Origin: Eubacterium uniforme
GTDB taxonomy: Bacteria; Bacillota; Clostridia; Lachnospirales; Lachnospiraceae
Length of the DNA: 64,000 nucleotides
Direction of reading: 5' to 3'
Assembly: GCF_900167115.1 (NCBI RefSeq)
Contig: NZ_FUXZ01000003.1
Span: 124,001 to 188,000 of the forward strand
Made by a program: the position numbers and the translations under genes. The first letter of the stretch is position 1. Every line of letters begins with the position of its first letter. The notes beneath the pieces are model-generated. The model was given only the letters and a program-made list of their open reading frames with translations, was not told where the DNA came from and did no database searches. Below are positions 36,763 through 45,829 of this stretch, in pieces.

Positions 36763-37428
36763 TTATTCTCCTGCTGTATAAGTTCCTTTTATAGTTCCTA
36801 TAGCAAGAATGTTACCTTCTTCCCCATCATCCGTTATATTACAGTTAAATTTATTATCTCTAAATCCAATATTGCTTTTATCAAACTCTCCATATACTTC
36901 TGAAACAGGATTCTTTAATGCAATAACATAAATCTCATATTCATGTGTACCACCCGGTGGATATGGACCTACATATTCTTCAGAATCAGCCCATCCCTGT
37001 TTCAATTTTGTTTTCTTTACATCCTTTGACTTCCAATGCATCCAGCTACCTGCTGTGTTATCAACCATATATACAACATATGAATCAGCACCTTCAACTG
37101 CTTCCCATGAAAGCTGTGGTGATACATTTGAGCCCTCCTCTGTATTTGTAATCTTGGTATCCCAAACTCCATCGTGCAAATCCTTAGATTTAACTTCAAT
37201 TGCTGCTACATCACTTTCTGAAAAAGTTGCTTCTGTTGTTTCTTCAACTGTCTCTTTTTCAGTAGTAGCCTCTATTGTTTCAGCATCTGTATTTTCGGTC
37301 TGTTTAACTTCTTCATTCTTACTTACTGTGGCTTTAGTACTCTCCACATCATTCTTTGAACTGCTGCCACAAGCTGAAACACTTAAAGCAGCAACTGTAC
37401 ATAATGTAACTAGTAATTTCTTCTTCAT
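36763..37428 (-). CDS. PEBP (YbhB/YbcL, Raf-kinase-inhibitor-like) lipoprotein
   Basis: 221 residues from the ATG at 37426-37428 (GGAGG 9 nt upstream). Lipoprotein signal peptide with lipobox SVSAC, a Thr/Glu-rich linker of about 50 residues, then a PEBP domain: SPQLSWEAVEGADSYVVYMVD, WMHWKSKDV and YVGPYPPGGTHEYEIYVIAL, the anion-binding pocket. Bacterial members have no settled function. The lipoprotein form with a spacer linker suggests display on the cell surface. Confidence 0.88.
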   Translation of the reverse strand: MKKKLLVTLCTVAALSVSACGSSSKNDVESTKATVSKNEEVKQTENTDAETIEATTEKETVEETTEATFSESDVAAIEVKSKDLHDGVWDTKITNTEEGSNVSPQLSWEAVEGADSYVVYMVDNTAGSWMHWKSKDVKKTKLKQGWADSEEYVGPYPPGGTHEYEIYVIALKNPVSEVYGEFDKSNIGFRDNKFNCNITDDGEEGNILAIGTIKGTYTAGE

Positions 37429-37525
37429 CAGTATACTCCTCCAATTATTTTTATTATAACAAATTTGCACTGCATATTCTATTTCTTACAGATTTTATTT
37501 AACCAAAATGAATACTTTTTAATTC

Positions 37526-38914
37526 TTATAAAACTTTCTTAAGCATTTTAATTTTTTCCATCAACATATCAATATCAATACTCGAATAATTAACTATGAA
37601 TATATGATAATCCTTCACTTCATCCATATAATAATCACTTACCGCCTGAACTATAATGCCATGACTCTTAAGTAATTCCTTAAACTTACAATCACTCATT
37701 TTTATGTTTAACTTCAAATTAAAATGAAGCCCCGAGTCATTCTCAATGATTTCATATTTATCCTTTGGAAGTTCATGCTCAATTGCATCAATAAGCGCCT
37801 TCCTCTTCTTGCCATAATAAATTCTCATTCTATTAATATGCTTTTCAAAATATCCCCTTGATATGAATGACGCCAAAGTATACTGTTCAAATGTTGGAAC
37901 CGTACATGAATAAAATCCAAGTTCCTGTTTATATTTCTTCAGCAAATGCTCCGGCAAAATCATATAACTTATTCTCATAGTTGAAGCAAGCGACTTTGAA
38001 AAAGTATTCATATATATAACCTTTTCACACGCATCAATATTAAAGAATGGAGATATCGGCATACCATTAACCCTAAACTCACTATCGTAATCATCCTCAA
38101 TAATATATCTTCCATCCTTCTCATTCGCCCACGCAAGAAGTTCATACCTTCTGCTAACAGGCATTGTAATACCTGTTGGAAAATGATGCGTCGGACAAAT
38201 ATGAATAACATCAGCCTTCTTTTCCTTTATCTTATTAACACTAATTCCCTGCTCATCGATATCAGCATAAACACACTTAACATTATTACTCTCATAAATC
38301 TGCTTAGGCTTCATATACCCAGGATTTTCAACACAGAATACCTTATCCCTTCCAAGAAGATTCACAAGCACACCATAAAGATACTCAGTTCCTGCACCAA
38401 TAATAATCTGATCAGGATTAATGTCCATACCTCTATAAGAAGATAGGTGCTCCGCAACCGCAACCCTAAGTTCAAAGACACCCGTCTTTTCAGAATTATC
38501 AAGTAGCTGTTCAGTTTTCTCTGAAAGTGTCTCCCTCATAAGTTTACTCCAAACCGAAAAAGGAAAACTTCCTGCATCCGCTTTATTCGACGAAATATCA
38601 AATAAGTAATCCGCCACTTTACTTTCAGATCTATTATTAACGGCCTTAACCGTACCTTTCTTAATGCCTAAATTCGGAATATCCACAACATAATACCCCT
38701 TCTTGGGTACCGACTGGATATATCCTTCTGACTCTAACTGGCCATATGCATTCTCAATTGTAATAGTGCTTACTCCCAAATTCCCAGCAAATGCTCTTTT
38801 CGATGGAAGCTTTGTTCCCGGCTCAATTCTGCCTTCTGAAATATCTTTCTTAAGACACTGATACAAATAAACATATATCGGCCCAGAAGCACAAGACAAA
38901 TCATAAGTTAACAT
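37526..38914 (-). CDS. pdxR: MocR-type regulator of PLP synthesis (PdxR-like)
   Basis: 463 residues from the ATG at 38912-38914 (GGAGG 7 nt upstream). Winged-helix GntR domain at about 1-75 (IYVYLYQCLKKDISEGRIEPGTKLPSKRAFAGNLGVSTITIENAYGQLESEGYI), then a fold-type-I aminotransferase domain with EDDYDSEFR and PLP lysine in NTFSKSLASTMRISYM. It is divergent from pdxS-pdxT, the arrangement known for PdxR activators, which sense PLP with the aminotransferase domain. The target here is inferred from position. Confidence 0.9.
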   Translation of the reverse strand: MLTYDLSCASGPIYVYLYQCLKKDISEGRIEPGTKLPSKRAFAGNLGVSTITIENAYGQLESEGYIQSVPKKGYYVVDIPNLGIKKGTVKAVNNRSESKVADYLFDISSNKADAGSFPFSVWSKLMRETLSEKTEQLLDNSEKTGVFELRVAVAEHLSSYRGMDINPDQIIIGAGTEYLYGVLVNLLGRDKVFCVENPGYMKPKQIYESNNVKCVYADIDEQGISVNKIKEKKADVIHICPTHHFPTGITMPVSRRYELLAWANEKDGRYIIEDDYDSEFRVNGMPISPFFNIDACEKVIYMNTFSKSLASTMRISYMILPEHLLKKYKQELGFYSCTVPTFEQYTLASFISRGYFEKHINRMRIYYGKKRKALIDAIEHELPKDKYEIIENDSGLHFNLKLNIKMSDCKFKELLKSHGIIVQAVSDYYMDEVKDYHIFIVNYSSIDIDMLMEKIKMLKKVL

Positions 38915-39021
38915 ATGTGAACCTCCAATCTGGCATCTCAAAAACCTTTATTTTGGATATTTTAAATATGCCACTTTAGTTATAACATAATTACTATCAT
39001 AATTCAATCGGAGGTAGAGAA
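38915..39021. promoter_or_regulatory. Divergent pdxR / pdxST control region
   Basis: 107 nt between the two starts. The minus strand carries CTAAAGTGG (38980-38972), which contains AAAGTGG, the core reported for PdxR boxes in other Gram-positives. TGGCAT (38932-38937) and ATGCCA (38968-38973) form a wide inverted repeat. The pdxS -10 is likely TATAAC near 38982-38987 with no good -35, as expected for an activated promoter. Confidence 0.5.
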
Positions 39022-39894
39022 ATGTCAGAACAATATGAATTAAACAAAGGATTAGCACAAATGTTAAAAGGTGGAGTTATTATGGATGTAACTACTCCTG
39101 AGCAGGCAAAGATTGCAGAAGCAGCTGGAGCCTGTGCTGTAATGGCACTTGAAAGAATTCCAGCAGATATAAGAGCAGCTGGTGGTGTATCACGCATGAG
39201 TGACCCTAAAATGATAAAAGGAATACAAGAAGCAGTTTCAATTCCTGTTATGGCAAAATGTCGAATTGGACATTTCGCTGAAGCGCAAATATTAAAAGCT
39301 ATAGAAATAGATTATATAGATGAATCAGAAGTTCTTTCTCCTGCAGATGATGTTTATCATATAGATAAAAAAGAGTTTAAAGTTCCTTTCGTATGTGGAG
39401 CTAGAGATTTAGGCGAAGCACTTAGACGAATCAACGAAGGTGCATCTATGATAAGAACTAAAGGAGAACCAGGAACTGGTGATGTTGTTCAAGCTGTAAG
39501 ACATATAAGGAAAATGAATTCAGAAATAGCCCGAGTTGCTTCTTTAAGAGAAGATGAACTCTATGAAGCTGCTAAAGAATATCGTGTTCCTTATGATTTA
39601 ATTAAATATGTTCATGAGAACAAACGACTTCCAGTTGTAAATTTTGCAGCTGGTGGCGTTGCGACTCCTGCCGACGCATCACTTATGATGCAGTTAGGTG
39701 CTGAGGGTGTATTTGTTGGTTCAGGAATTTTTAAATCTGGTGATCCAGCTAAAAGAGCTGCTGCCATTGTTCAGGCAGTTACAAACTATAATGACCCAGA
39801 ACTAATTGCAAAACTTTCAGAAGACCTAGGTGAAGCAATGGTTGGTATTAATGAAAATGAAATCAAATTAATCATGGAAGAAAGAGGTCAGTAA
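39022..39894 (+). CDS. pdxS: Pyridoxal 5'-phosphate synthase subunit PdxS
   Basis: 290 residues, (beta/alpha)8 barrel. Catalytic lysines K79 (MAKCRIGHF) and K148 ([12 protein letters not shown]) and D22 ([10 protein letters not shown]) are in place. PdxS condenses ribose 5-phosphate, glyceraldehyde 3-phosphate and ammonia into PLP. ATG follows GGAGG. It is followed by pdxT after 1 nt. Confidence 0.98.
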   Translation: MSEQYELNKGLAQMLKGGVIMDVTTPEQAKIAEAAGACAVMALERIPADIRAAGGVSRMSDPKMIKGIQEAVSIPVMAKCRIGHFAEAQILKAIEIDYIDESEVLSPADDVYHIDKKEFKVPFVCGARDLGEALRRINEGASMIRTKGEPGTGDVVQAVRHIRKMNSEIARVASLREDELYEAAKEYRVPYDLIKYVHENKRLPVVNFAAGGVATPADASLMMQLGAEGVFVGSGIFKSGDPAKRAAAIVQAVTNYNDPELIAKLSEDLGEAMVGINENEIKLIMEERGQ

Positions 39895-39895
39895 A

Positions 39896-40453
39896 ATGAG
39901 AATTGGAATACTTGCAGTTCAGGGAGCATTTGCTGAACATGAAGATGTTCTAAAAAAGCTAGGTGCAGAGACTATCCTATTAAGACAAAAGGATGATATC
40001 AAAAATATTGATGCGCTAGTTCTTCCTGGTGGTGAAAGCACCGTTCAGGGAAAACTCATCCGTGAGCTTGATATGTATAATCCACTAAAAGAACTAATCA
40101 ACAGTGGCATACCAGTCCTTGCAACATGCGCTGGCCTTATACTTTTATCAGAGCGTATAGCAAATGACCCTAACACTTATCTTGGTACTCTTCCTGTTAC
40201 AGTTAAACGAAATGCTTACGGAAGGCAACTTGGAAGTTTTAATGCAATTGGAAAAGTTGGTGAACTTCCTGAATTTAAAATGTCTTTTATACGTGCTCCA
40301 ATAATCGAAGATGTTTCTGATGATGTTAAAATTCTTGCTAAAGTTGATGAACAAATTGTTGGAGTTAAATATAAAAATCAAATCGGATTATCTTTTCATC
40401 CAGAAATAGGTATCGACACACGAATACACGAATTATTTTTAAAACAACTATAG
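39896..40453 (+). CDS. pdxT: Pyridoxal 5'-phosphate synthase glutaminase subunit PdxT
   Basis: 185 residues, class I glutamine amidotransferase. PGGEST at 44-49, nucleophile C78 (LATCAGLILL), and H168 with E170 (SFHPEIG) complete the triad. It feeds ammonia to PdxS. The ATG lies 1 nt after the pdxS stop, so the pair is coupled. Confidence 0.98.
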   Translation: MRIGILAVQGAFAEHEDVLKKLGAETILLRQKDDIKNIDALVLPGGESTVQGKLIRELDMYNPLKELINSGIPVLATCAGLILLSERIANDPNTYLGTLPVTVKRNAYGRQLGSFNAIGKVGELPEFKMSFIRAPIIEDVSDDVKILAKVDEQIVGVKYKNQIGLSFHPEIGIDTRIHELFLKQL

Positions 40454-40470
40454 AATACCTTTATTACATA

Positions 40471-40507
40471 AAAAGGAGATTCTCAAATATATGAGTAATC
40501 TCCTTTT
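40471..40507. terminator. Terminator after pdxT, shared with the convergent amidase gene
   Basis: AAAAGGAGATT (40471-40481) and AATCTCCTTTT (40497-40507) form an 11-bp stem; the inner CTC/GAG can extend it. A-run and T-run flank it, so it can work on both strands. Confidence 0.8.
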
Positions 40508-40526
40508 ATACATACAAATATTTAGA

Positions 40527-41996
40527 TTAATCTATCTTTCTATTATATGCCTTTTCATAACTCCAAGGAGCTATTTGCTCAAAGGCATAAGCTACAGCAA
40601 ACACATCTTCATCTCTAAATTTCTTTCCAATAATCTGCATTCCAACCGGAAGCCCATCCTTAGTAAATCCAGCTGGAACAGAAGCAGCAGGATTACCAGT
40701 GAAGTTTTCAAAGAATGTTTCACAAAATCCTATAAGTTGTTCCACCTTAACCCCATTAACACATTCAGGTCCCTTTGTATTAAAATCATTTGCGTTCTTA
40801 ACGGGCGGACAAATCGTTACAGGTGCAATAATAATATCATATTTATCAAACACATCCTGCTGCGCATCTAAAATCTCCGTTCTTAAATCATTAAAATATC
40901 TATAATCCATAATAGTTGATTTAAGTGCTAGTTCATTCCAATATATAAATTCCTCTGGAAGTTCCTCACGATGATCTTTAATCAAATCAAAACCATCCTT
41001 CTTCCAAAGTTCCATATCAATTGCCGTATCAATACATATACTTCTGCACCACAAATTAGCATATTCTTCCTGACTATGTTTAAAGTTAAAATGAACGTAA
41101 TCAACACATGCTCCAGCAAGCTTAAGTTTTAAAGCTGCACTCTCTACTATTTGCGCTACTTCCTTATCAACAGTAAACACATCAAAATCAGTAGTAAATG
41201 CAATCTTCCAATCAGCAATAGGCTTTTTCATAAGTTCAGTAAAATCCTTCTTGCCATGATCTAGACTTAGTGGATCTCTTGGATTGTACTTTGCCATATA
41301 ATTAAGCATCATTGCACTATCGCTAACAGTTCTTGTGATTGCTCCATTAAAACAATATGGATGTGTCGCCGTCCATCCATCCGGTCTACAAACACTTGGA
41401 ATAGTTCCAACTGATGCCTTAAATCCAAAACATGAACACCATGATGATGGAATACGAATTGAGCCACCTCCATCAGAACCTTCTGCCATAGGAAGCATAC
41501 CATCTGCAACTGCTGCTGCACTTCCACCTGATGAGCCACCTGAGTTATAACCAACTTTAAAAGGTGTACTTGTTGGTCCATAAAGCTTATTATCACAAGT
41601 TCCTCTAAAAGCAAATGCAGGTGCATTAGTTTTACCAATTGCAATTGCACCAGCCTCCCTTGCTGCTGCATAAAAAGCCGAATCTTCAGGGTCTTCCATA
41701 ATTAAAGACTTAACGCCACCATGACTATTAGTCCATCCTTTCTTAGATGGTAAAAAATCCTTAAGTCCTACAGGAACCCCAGCAAATGGTCCCACATCTT
41801 CTTTTTTCGCTATTCTCTCTTCAAGCTTTTTCGCTTCAACTTTAGCTTCTTCAATTTTAGTATAAGTAAAGGCATTGATACTTGGATTTCTCTTTTCTAT
41901 TCGATCAGCGAAATAATCAATCACTTCAGTTGGTGTAATATTACCACTATTCACTTCCCTACCTAGTTCAATACCTGATAATTCTTCTAACTTCAT
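40527..41996 (-). CDS. Amidase-signature family hydrolase
   Basis: 489 residues from the ATG at 41994-41996 (GGAAGG 7 nt upstream). Ser-cisSer-Lys triad: K79 (PVGLKDF), cis-Ser S155 in NSGGSSGGSAAAVA and nucleophile S179 in DGGGSIRIPSS. The residue after the SIRIPS box is Cys-rich (WCSCFGFKAS). It is not GatA by context, since gatB and gatC are absent and the C-terminus matches stand-alone amidases. Substrate unknown. Confidence 0.9.
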   Translation of the reverse strand: MKLEELSGIELGREVNSGNITPTEVIDYFADRIEKRNPSINAFTYTKIEEAKVEAKKLEERIAKKEDVGPFAGVPVGLKDFLPSKKGWTNSHGGVKSLIMEDPEDSAFYAAAREAGAIAIGKTNAPAFAFRGTCDNKLYGPTSTPFKVGYNSGGSSGGSAAAVADGMLPMAEGSDGGGSIRIPSSWCSCFGFKASVGTIPSVCRPDGWTATHPYCFNGAITRTVSDSAMMLNYMAKYNPRDPLSLDHGKKDFTELMKKPIADWKIAFTTDFDVFTVDKEVAQIVESAALKLKLAGACVDYVHFNFKHSQEEYANLWCRSICIDTAIDMELWKKDGFDLIKDHREELPEEFIYWNELALKSTIMDYRYFNDLRTEILDAQQDVFDKYDIIIAPVTICPPVKNANDFNTKGPECVNGVKVEQLIGFCETFFENFTGNPAASVPAGFTKDGLPVGMQIIGKKFRDEDVFAVAYAFEQIAPWSYEKAYNRKID

Positions 41997-42020
41997 ATAT
42001 ATACCTTCCATTAAAATCAC

Positions 42021-42045
42021 AAAAAAGGCTTATGCAGCCTTTTTT
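42021..42045 (-). terminator. Terminator overlapping the end of the VUT gene
   Basis: AAAAAAGGCT (42021-42030), loop TATGC, AGCCTTTTTT (42036-42045). On the minus strand the left arm encodes the last Lys-Lys-Ala-Ala codons and the stop, so the terminator is partly inside the coding region. Confidence 0.85.
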
Positions 42046-42782
42046 GTATTATCTACTAATTTAATATATTCTACGCCTACACCTTCATTCTCCCAGTTCT
42101 TAGAAATACGATATCCAAGTGGTGAGAATATAGCTTCAGCTGCAAGTTCAATAAGCATAGATGTTATTGAACATATAAATACCTGCATCCAGTTCCATCC
42201 AAAAAACATATGTGAAACAAGTGCTGAGAATACAAAGTTATCAACCCACTGTCCGATTCCAGTTGATAAGAAACTTCTAATTGCAAAGCCCTTAAAATCA
42301 CCCTTATCTGCCATACGACCAACGGCTTCATTTGCTAATGAATTAACTATTGCAGATAAAAACATAGCAACAGCTGAACCTAATACGACATACCATGCCA
42401 TACCAAATGCTCCATTAAGACTTGCATTAATATAATCACCAGTTTTTTCATCTGGAGCACTATAATAGCCAGCCCAACGACCTGGTGTCATTGATAATAA
42501 TTTAAAAGCAATAGCTGTTACAACATTAAATAAAATTGCTAAAAGTGAAATTTTTGTAGACGCTTTAGCTCCAAATCTCTTACAGATACAATCCATACAA
42601 AGAAATGGAATCCATGATAAAGCCAGACCACAATTGATGCATACAAACCTAGAACTATAAAGTTCCTTACTAGCCACTAAGTTCATGCACACAACGGACA
42701 GAATAAAGATAGTTGTCACCAATGTTGGTACATTGTTTAGAAGGATTTTAAACTCCTTCCACTCACGTTTGATTGTTTTCAT
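42030..42782 (-). CDS. VUT family / YhhQ-like queuosine precursor transporter
   Basis: 250 residues with six or seven hydrophobic helices. Family landmarks are VVCMNLVASKEL near the N-terminus, FLSAIVNSLANEAVGRM and GIGQWVDNFVFSALV. COG1738 members import preQ0/preQ1 or queuine for tRNA modification. Here an N-terminal soluble stretch precedes the first helix. The upstream region (42797-42852) can fold like a preQ1 riboswitch, supporting this role. Confidence 0.85.
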   Translation of the reverse strand: MKTIKREWKEFKILLNNVPTLVTTIFILSVVCMNLVASKELYSSRFVCINCGLALSWIPFLCMDCICKRFGAKASTKISLLAILFNVVTAIAFKLLSMTPGRWAGYYSAPDEKTGDYINASLNGAFGMAWYVVLGSAVAMFLSAIVNSLANEAVGRMADKGDFKGFAIRSFLSTGIGQWVDNFVFSALVSHMFFGWNWMQVFICSITSMLIELAAEAIFSPLGYRISKNWENEGVGVEYIKLVDNTKKAA

Positions 42783-42796
42783 ATTAATTCTCCTTT

Positions 42797-42852
42797 GGTT
42801 TTAATATTTTACAAGCAGGATATCGGACCCGAACTGCTTGGCACTCTTGTGC
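42797..42852 (-). promoter_or_regulatory. Candidate preQ1-I-like riboswitch
   Basis: Minus strand: CAAGCAG (42840-42834), loop TTCGGGTCCGATATC (42833-42819), CTGCTTG (42818-42812), then the A-rich tail TAAAATATTAAAACC ending at 42797. Loop GGT (42829-42827) can pair with tail ACC (42799-42797) to give an H-type pseudoknot next to the AAAGGAG ribosome binding site. TTC after the 5' stem and a C-rich 3' loop end agree with preQ1-I aptamers, but the tail is longer than usual. A small GCAC/GTGC hairpin precedes it (42841-42852). Confidence 0.4.
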
Positions 42853-42919
42853 AAATACAATTATAATTAATTTTTTAAAAATTACAAGTATTTTATTATA
42901 TTTCTATAAATCTTATTTT

Positions 42920-43345
42920 CTAATCTATAAATCCTTCTTTTCTATAATACTCTTCATCATGATACATAGCGTAACCTGTTTTCATTTTAGAAAATCCCCA
43001 ATGCTCATATAAACCAAAATGTTTTGGATGAGTATAAAGCGTAATGGTACAACCCTCTAACTGATTTATTAAATTATCCAAAACAACCTTACCTAAACCA
43101 ACTCCTCGATATTCATCCCTTACCGCTATATTAAACAAAGAAGCCTGACATATCCCATCAGATATAGCTCTACCAACTCCTATAATTTTATCTTTATCTT
43201 TTATAAAAACTACTGCATAACTATTTTCAAACACCATTTGCTGGGTTTTCGTATCAAAATTGCTTAATCCATAAAAATTCAAAATATCTCTTACTTGCTC
43301 AAAATCAATATCATCACATGATTTTATTATTTCATATTTGCTCAT
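42920..43345 (-). CDS. GNAT family N-acetyltransferase
   Basis: 141 residues. GNAT core: AVVFIKDKDKIIGVGRAISDG, motif A as FNIAVRDEYRGVGLGKVVLDNLINQL (R/Q-x-x-G-x-G/A binds acetyl-CoA), and HPKHFGLYEHWGFSKMKTGYAMY at the end. Substrate unknown. Single gene with a terminator of the next unit downstream of its start region. Confidence 0.9.
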   Translation of the reverse strand: MSKYEIIKSCDDIDFEQVRDILNFYGLSNFDTKTQQMVFENSYAVVFIKDKDKIIGVGRAISDGICQASLFNIAVRDEYRGVGLGKVVLDNLINQLEGCTITLYTHPKHFGLYEHWGFSKMKTGYAMYHDEEYYRKEGFID

Positions 43346-43366
43346 ATTACTACCTCATTACTGCAG

Positions 43367-43400
43367 AAAACAGAGGCTATAAAATAAACCTCTGTTTTCC
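43367..43400 (-). terminator. Terminator of the rhodanese-MoeB gene
   Basis: AAAACAGAGG (43367-43376) and CCTCTGTTTT (43389-43398) with a 12-nt loop; followed on the minus strand by a T-run. About 115 nt past the stop codon. Confidence 0.75.
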
Positions 43401-43513
43401 TAGTCAGTTTCTAAATTATGTACCATACATATTTTATCATTCTAAAATAAAATTGTATAATTATTAATATATATTACTTGCAATTACTTATTCATATAGC
43501 AAATACTTTTACC

Positions 43514-44617
43514 TTACTTTACACTACAACCTTCTATTAAATATTCTTCGCGATTTTCCTTTATATTAATAATGTCTGCATGCTCACCACATACTCGACA
43601 ATTAGGGTTCTTGCTAGGAAGTTTTGCAATTCTTGTATTCATGGAAAGCGCATCAAACACAAACATCCTATTAGTTAGTAGTTCTCCAGCACCGGTAAAA
43701 TACTTAATGGCCTCAAGTGCCTGAATACTTCCGATGGTACCAGCCATAGCACCTATCACACCGGCTTCAGAACAATTTGGAATACTACCCTTATCAGGTA
43801 TTTCTTCAAATATGCATCTATAGCACGAAGATTTATCTGGGACATAAGTCATGACCTGACCTTCAAATCTAAGTATGCCTGCATGACAAAATGGTTTCTT
43901 TAATAGAACACAAGTATCATTAATCAAAAACTTGGTTTCAAAATTGTCAACTCCATCAATAACAAAATCATAATCCGATATTATACGTTCAGCATTATCA
44001 GGAGTTAAAAATTCTTTATAAGCTTGTACTCTAATTTTACTATTTAATTTTTCTAAAACCTTCTTAGTTGCTTCTGCCTTATTTTCATCTAACATCGTTT
44101 CATTAAAAGCAATTTGTCTTTGAAGATTAGTCATAGAAACATTATCAGCATCCATAATTCCAATCTTACCAATGCCTGCTCCTGCAAGATATAAGGCAAC
44201 TGGTGACCCTAAGCCTCCAGCCCCCACAATTAAAACCTTTGCATTTTTAAGTTTCTTCTGACCCTCGCTTCCAATCTGAGGCAAAATAATCTGACGATCA
44301 TATCTTAAAAGTTCATCTTCATCGTAACCTGTAGCATACGCTAGAAGCCATGATCTAAATCCACCTTCAAGGTTATACGCATCGTAACCCAAATTCCTCA
44401 ATTCATCAACAATAGGTTTACTATTTTTCCCGTATGTACAATAAACTACATACTTCTTTGTGACATCTAGTGGAAGCTTATCTTCCACATCTGTCACCTT
44501 TTCAAGTGCAACCGCTCTATCAATATGTCCGTGATTATACGCGATCTCACCTCTCGTATCAACATATATTACATCATCTTTATTCCAAGTACTAATTTCT
44601 TCTAATGAAACATTCAT
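43514..44617 (-). CDS. Rhodanese-ThiF/MoeB fusion, E1-like sulfur-carrier adenylyltransferase
   Basis: 367 residues from the ATG at 44615-44617 (GAGG 6 nt upstream; an earlier ATG lies ahead of the site). N-terminal rhodanese domain at 1-100 with persulfide Cys C60 in VVYCTYGKNS. Then a ThiF/MoeB domain: VLIVGAGGLGSPVAL, MDADNVSMTNLQRQ, zinc pairs SCYRC and CRVC, and NCSEAGVIGAMAG. These enzymes adenylate the C-terminus of ThiS/MoaD-like carriers; the rhodanese supplies sulfur. No carrier gene is adjacent. The usual order in MoeZ/MOCS3 is the reverse. Confidence 0.9.
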   Translation of the reverse strand: MNVSLEEISTWNKDDVIYVDTRGEIAYNHGHIDRAVALEKVTDVEDKLPLDVTKKYVVYCTYGKNSKPIVDELRNLGYDAYNLEGGFRSWLLAYATGYDEDELLRYDRQIILPQIGSEGQKKLKNAKVLIVGAGGLGSPVALYLAGAGIGKIGIMDADNVSMTNLQRQIAFNETMLDENKAEATKKVLEKLNSKIRVQAYKEFLTPDNAERIISDYDFVIDGVDNFETKFLINDTCVLLKKPFCHAGILRFEGQVMTYVPDKSSCYRCIFEEIPDKGSIPNCSEAGVIGAMAGTIGSIQALEAIKYFTGAGELLTNRMFVFDALSMNTRIAKLPSKNPNCRVCGEHADIINIKENREEYLIEGCSVK

Positions 44618-44661
44618 GTCATACCTCATTTAATCTAGCTTTTTATATTTTATGTAAACTA

Positions 44662-45678
44662 TTAATTATTCGATGAAGCTGCGGCTGATGCTGCTAAAAT
44701 AACAACCATCATAAGAGCTACCTGCTCAGCTATAATTGTTGCAAGAGTACCTGTAAGCGCTGCACTACCTGTAACATTTACATCCTTATCATATTCATCT
44801 GCAACTAGCATTGCGGCGAACATTAATCTCTTTGTAGCGCCTAAAGACCAATTGCCAAAACCCTTCTTTTTCTCAAGATACTCATTAGCCTCAATAATCT
44901 CCTCAACTAATTTATCAACATCTTCATCAACATCTACCAATGCACCAATTGAAGCAAACTCATATGACTTACCATACTTTGTACCATGTGCAGCAAATGC
45001 CTTATAAATCTGCATAGCCTTATCACATTTTTCCTTAATATCACCTCTTGATGCAGCTAAAACCTGACTTAAATTATAAGCCATGCCTGAATCAACTTTA
45101 TCTTTCTTATAGTCTTTCTTTAAATAATTATATCCTTCTTCAATTTCTTCAAATAAAACATCTACTTCCTTACCTTCAAGAACACCAAGCATCTGGAATG
45201 GAACATCATCTGTTGAAGTTAAAATAGGATGTTTCTTATTTAACTTTTTAAATAAATCTTTCTGATTATTTATAATATCAACCAACTCAGAAAGATCATT
45301 TCTATCATCAATCTTATGAGTTTCATATATACTCATGGCTGCTAAAATAAAATAACCAGAATCACTTAAAGTTCCTTTAGTTAAAACTTTATAAATAGCC
45401 TGAATATCATCAATATACTTTTCAGGATTATCCGCAATTGCCATCTTACTTACAACCATAAGTTCAGATGTTGATCTAAAAGACGAAAACATCCCCGCTT
45501 TCTTTTTTAAAATCTTTCTACACTCTTTAAATTTTTCAATATCAACCTTAGCCCTAGCTGATGTGTAAACAAGACTTGATGCAACTGTCATTAACTCTGA
45601 TTCAAGTTTGTTACCCTTCCTAAGTATCTCTTTGTTTTCAACAAACAAATCAATTTTACTCTTTACATTTTCTTTCAT
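44662..45678 (-). CDS. DUF4003 family protein
   Basis: 338 residues, almost all helical and soluble until a small-residue hydrophobic C-terminus (ALTGTLATIIAEQVALMMVVILAASAAAS). The body with SSLVYTSARAKVDIEK, GMFSSFRSTSELMVVSKMAI and LSDSGYFILAAMSIYE matches DUF4003, whose function is unknown. Its first 17 residues (MKENVKSKIDLFVENKE) are nearly the same as those of the AraC protein at 46365-47195. Confidence 0.85.
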   Translation of the reverse strand: MKENVKSKIDLFVENKEILRKGNKLESELMTVASSLVYTSARAKVDIEKFKECRKILKKKAGMFSSFRSTSELMVVSKMAIADNPEKYIDDIQAIYKVLTKGTLSDSGYFILAAMSIYETHKIDDRNDLSELVDIINNQKDLFKKLNKKHPILTSTDDVPFQMLGVLEGKEVDVLFEEIEEGYNYLKKDYKKDKVDSGMAYNLSQVLAASRGDIKEKCDKAMQIYKAFAAHGTKYGKSYEFASIGALVDVDEDVDKLVEEIIEANEYLEKKKGFGNWSLGATKRLMFAAMLVADEYDKDVNVTGSAALTGTLATIIAEQVALMMVVILAASAAASSNN

Positions 45679-45736
45679 TCTTTTACCTCCATATGTTACA
45701 TAGTATAAACTATACCTTTTTCATTATATCACACAT

Positions 45737-45773
45737 AAAAACAATGTCCCATATTTTTAGGACATTGTTTTTA
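45737..45773 (-). terminator. Terminator of the PNPOx-like gene
   Basis: AAAAACAATGTCC (45737-45749) and GGACATTGTTTTTA (45760-45773), 13-bp stem with a 10-nt loop and T-run on the minus strand. It lies about 60 nt past the stop at 45830. Confidence 0.85.
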
Positions 45774-45829
45774 TTAATCCATATTTTTTTCCTTTGATTG
45801 TTTTTCCACAATTCTAATTCACATCATAC

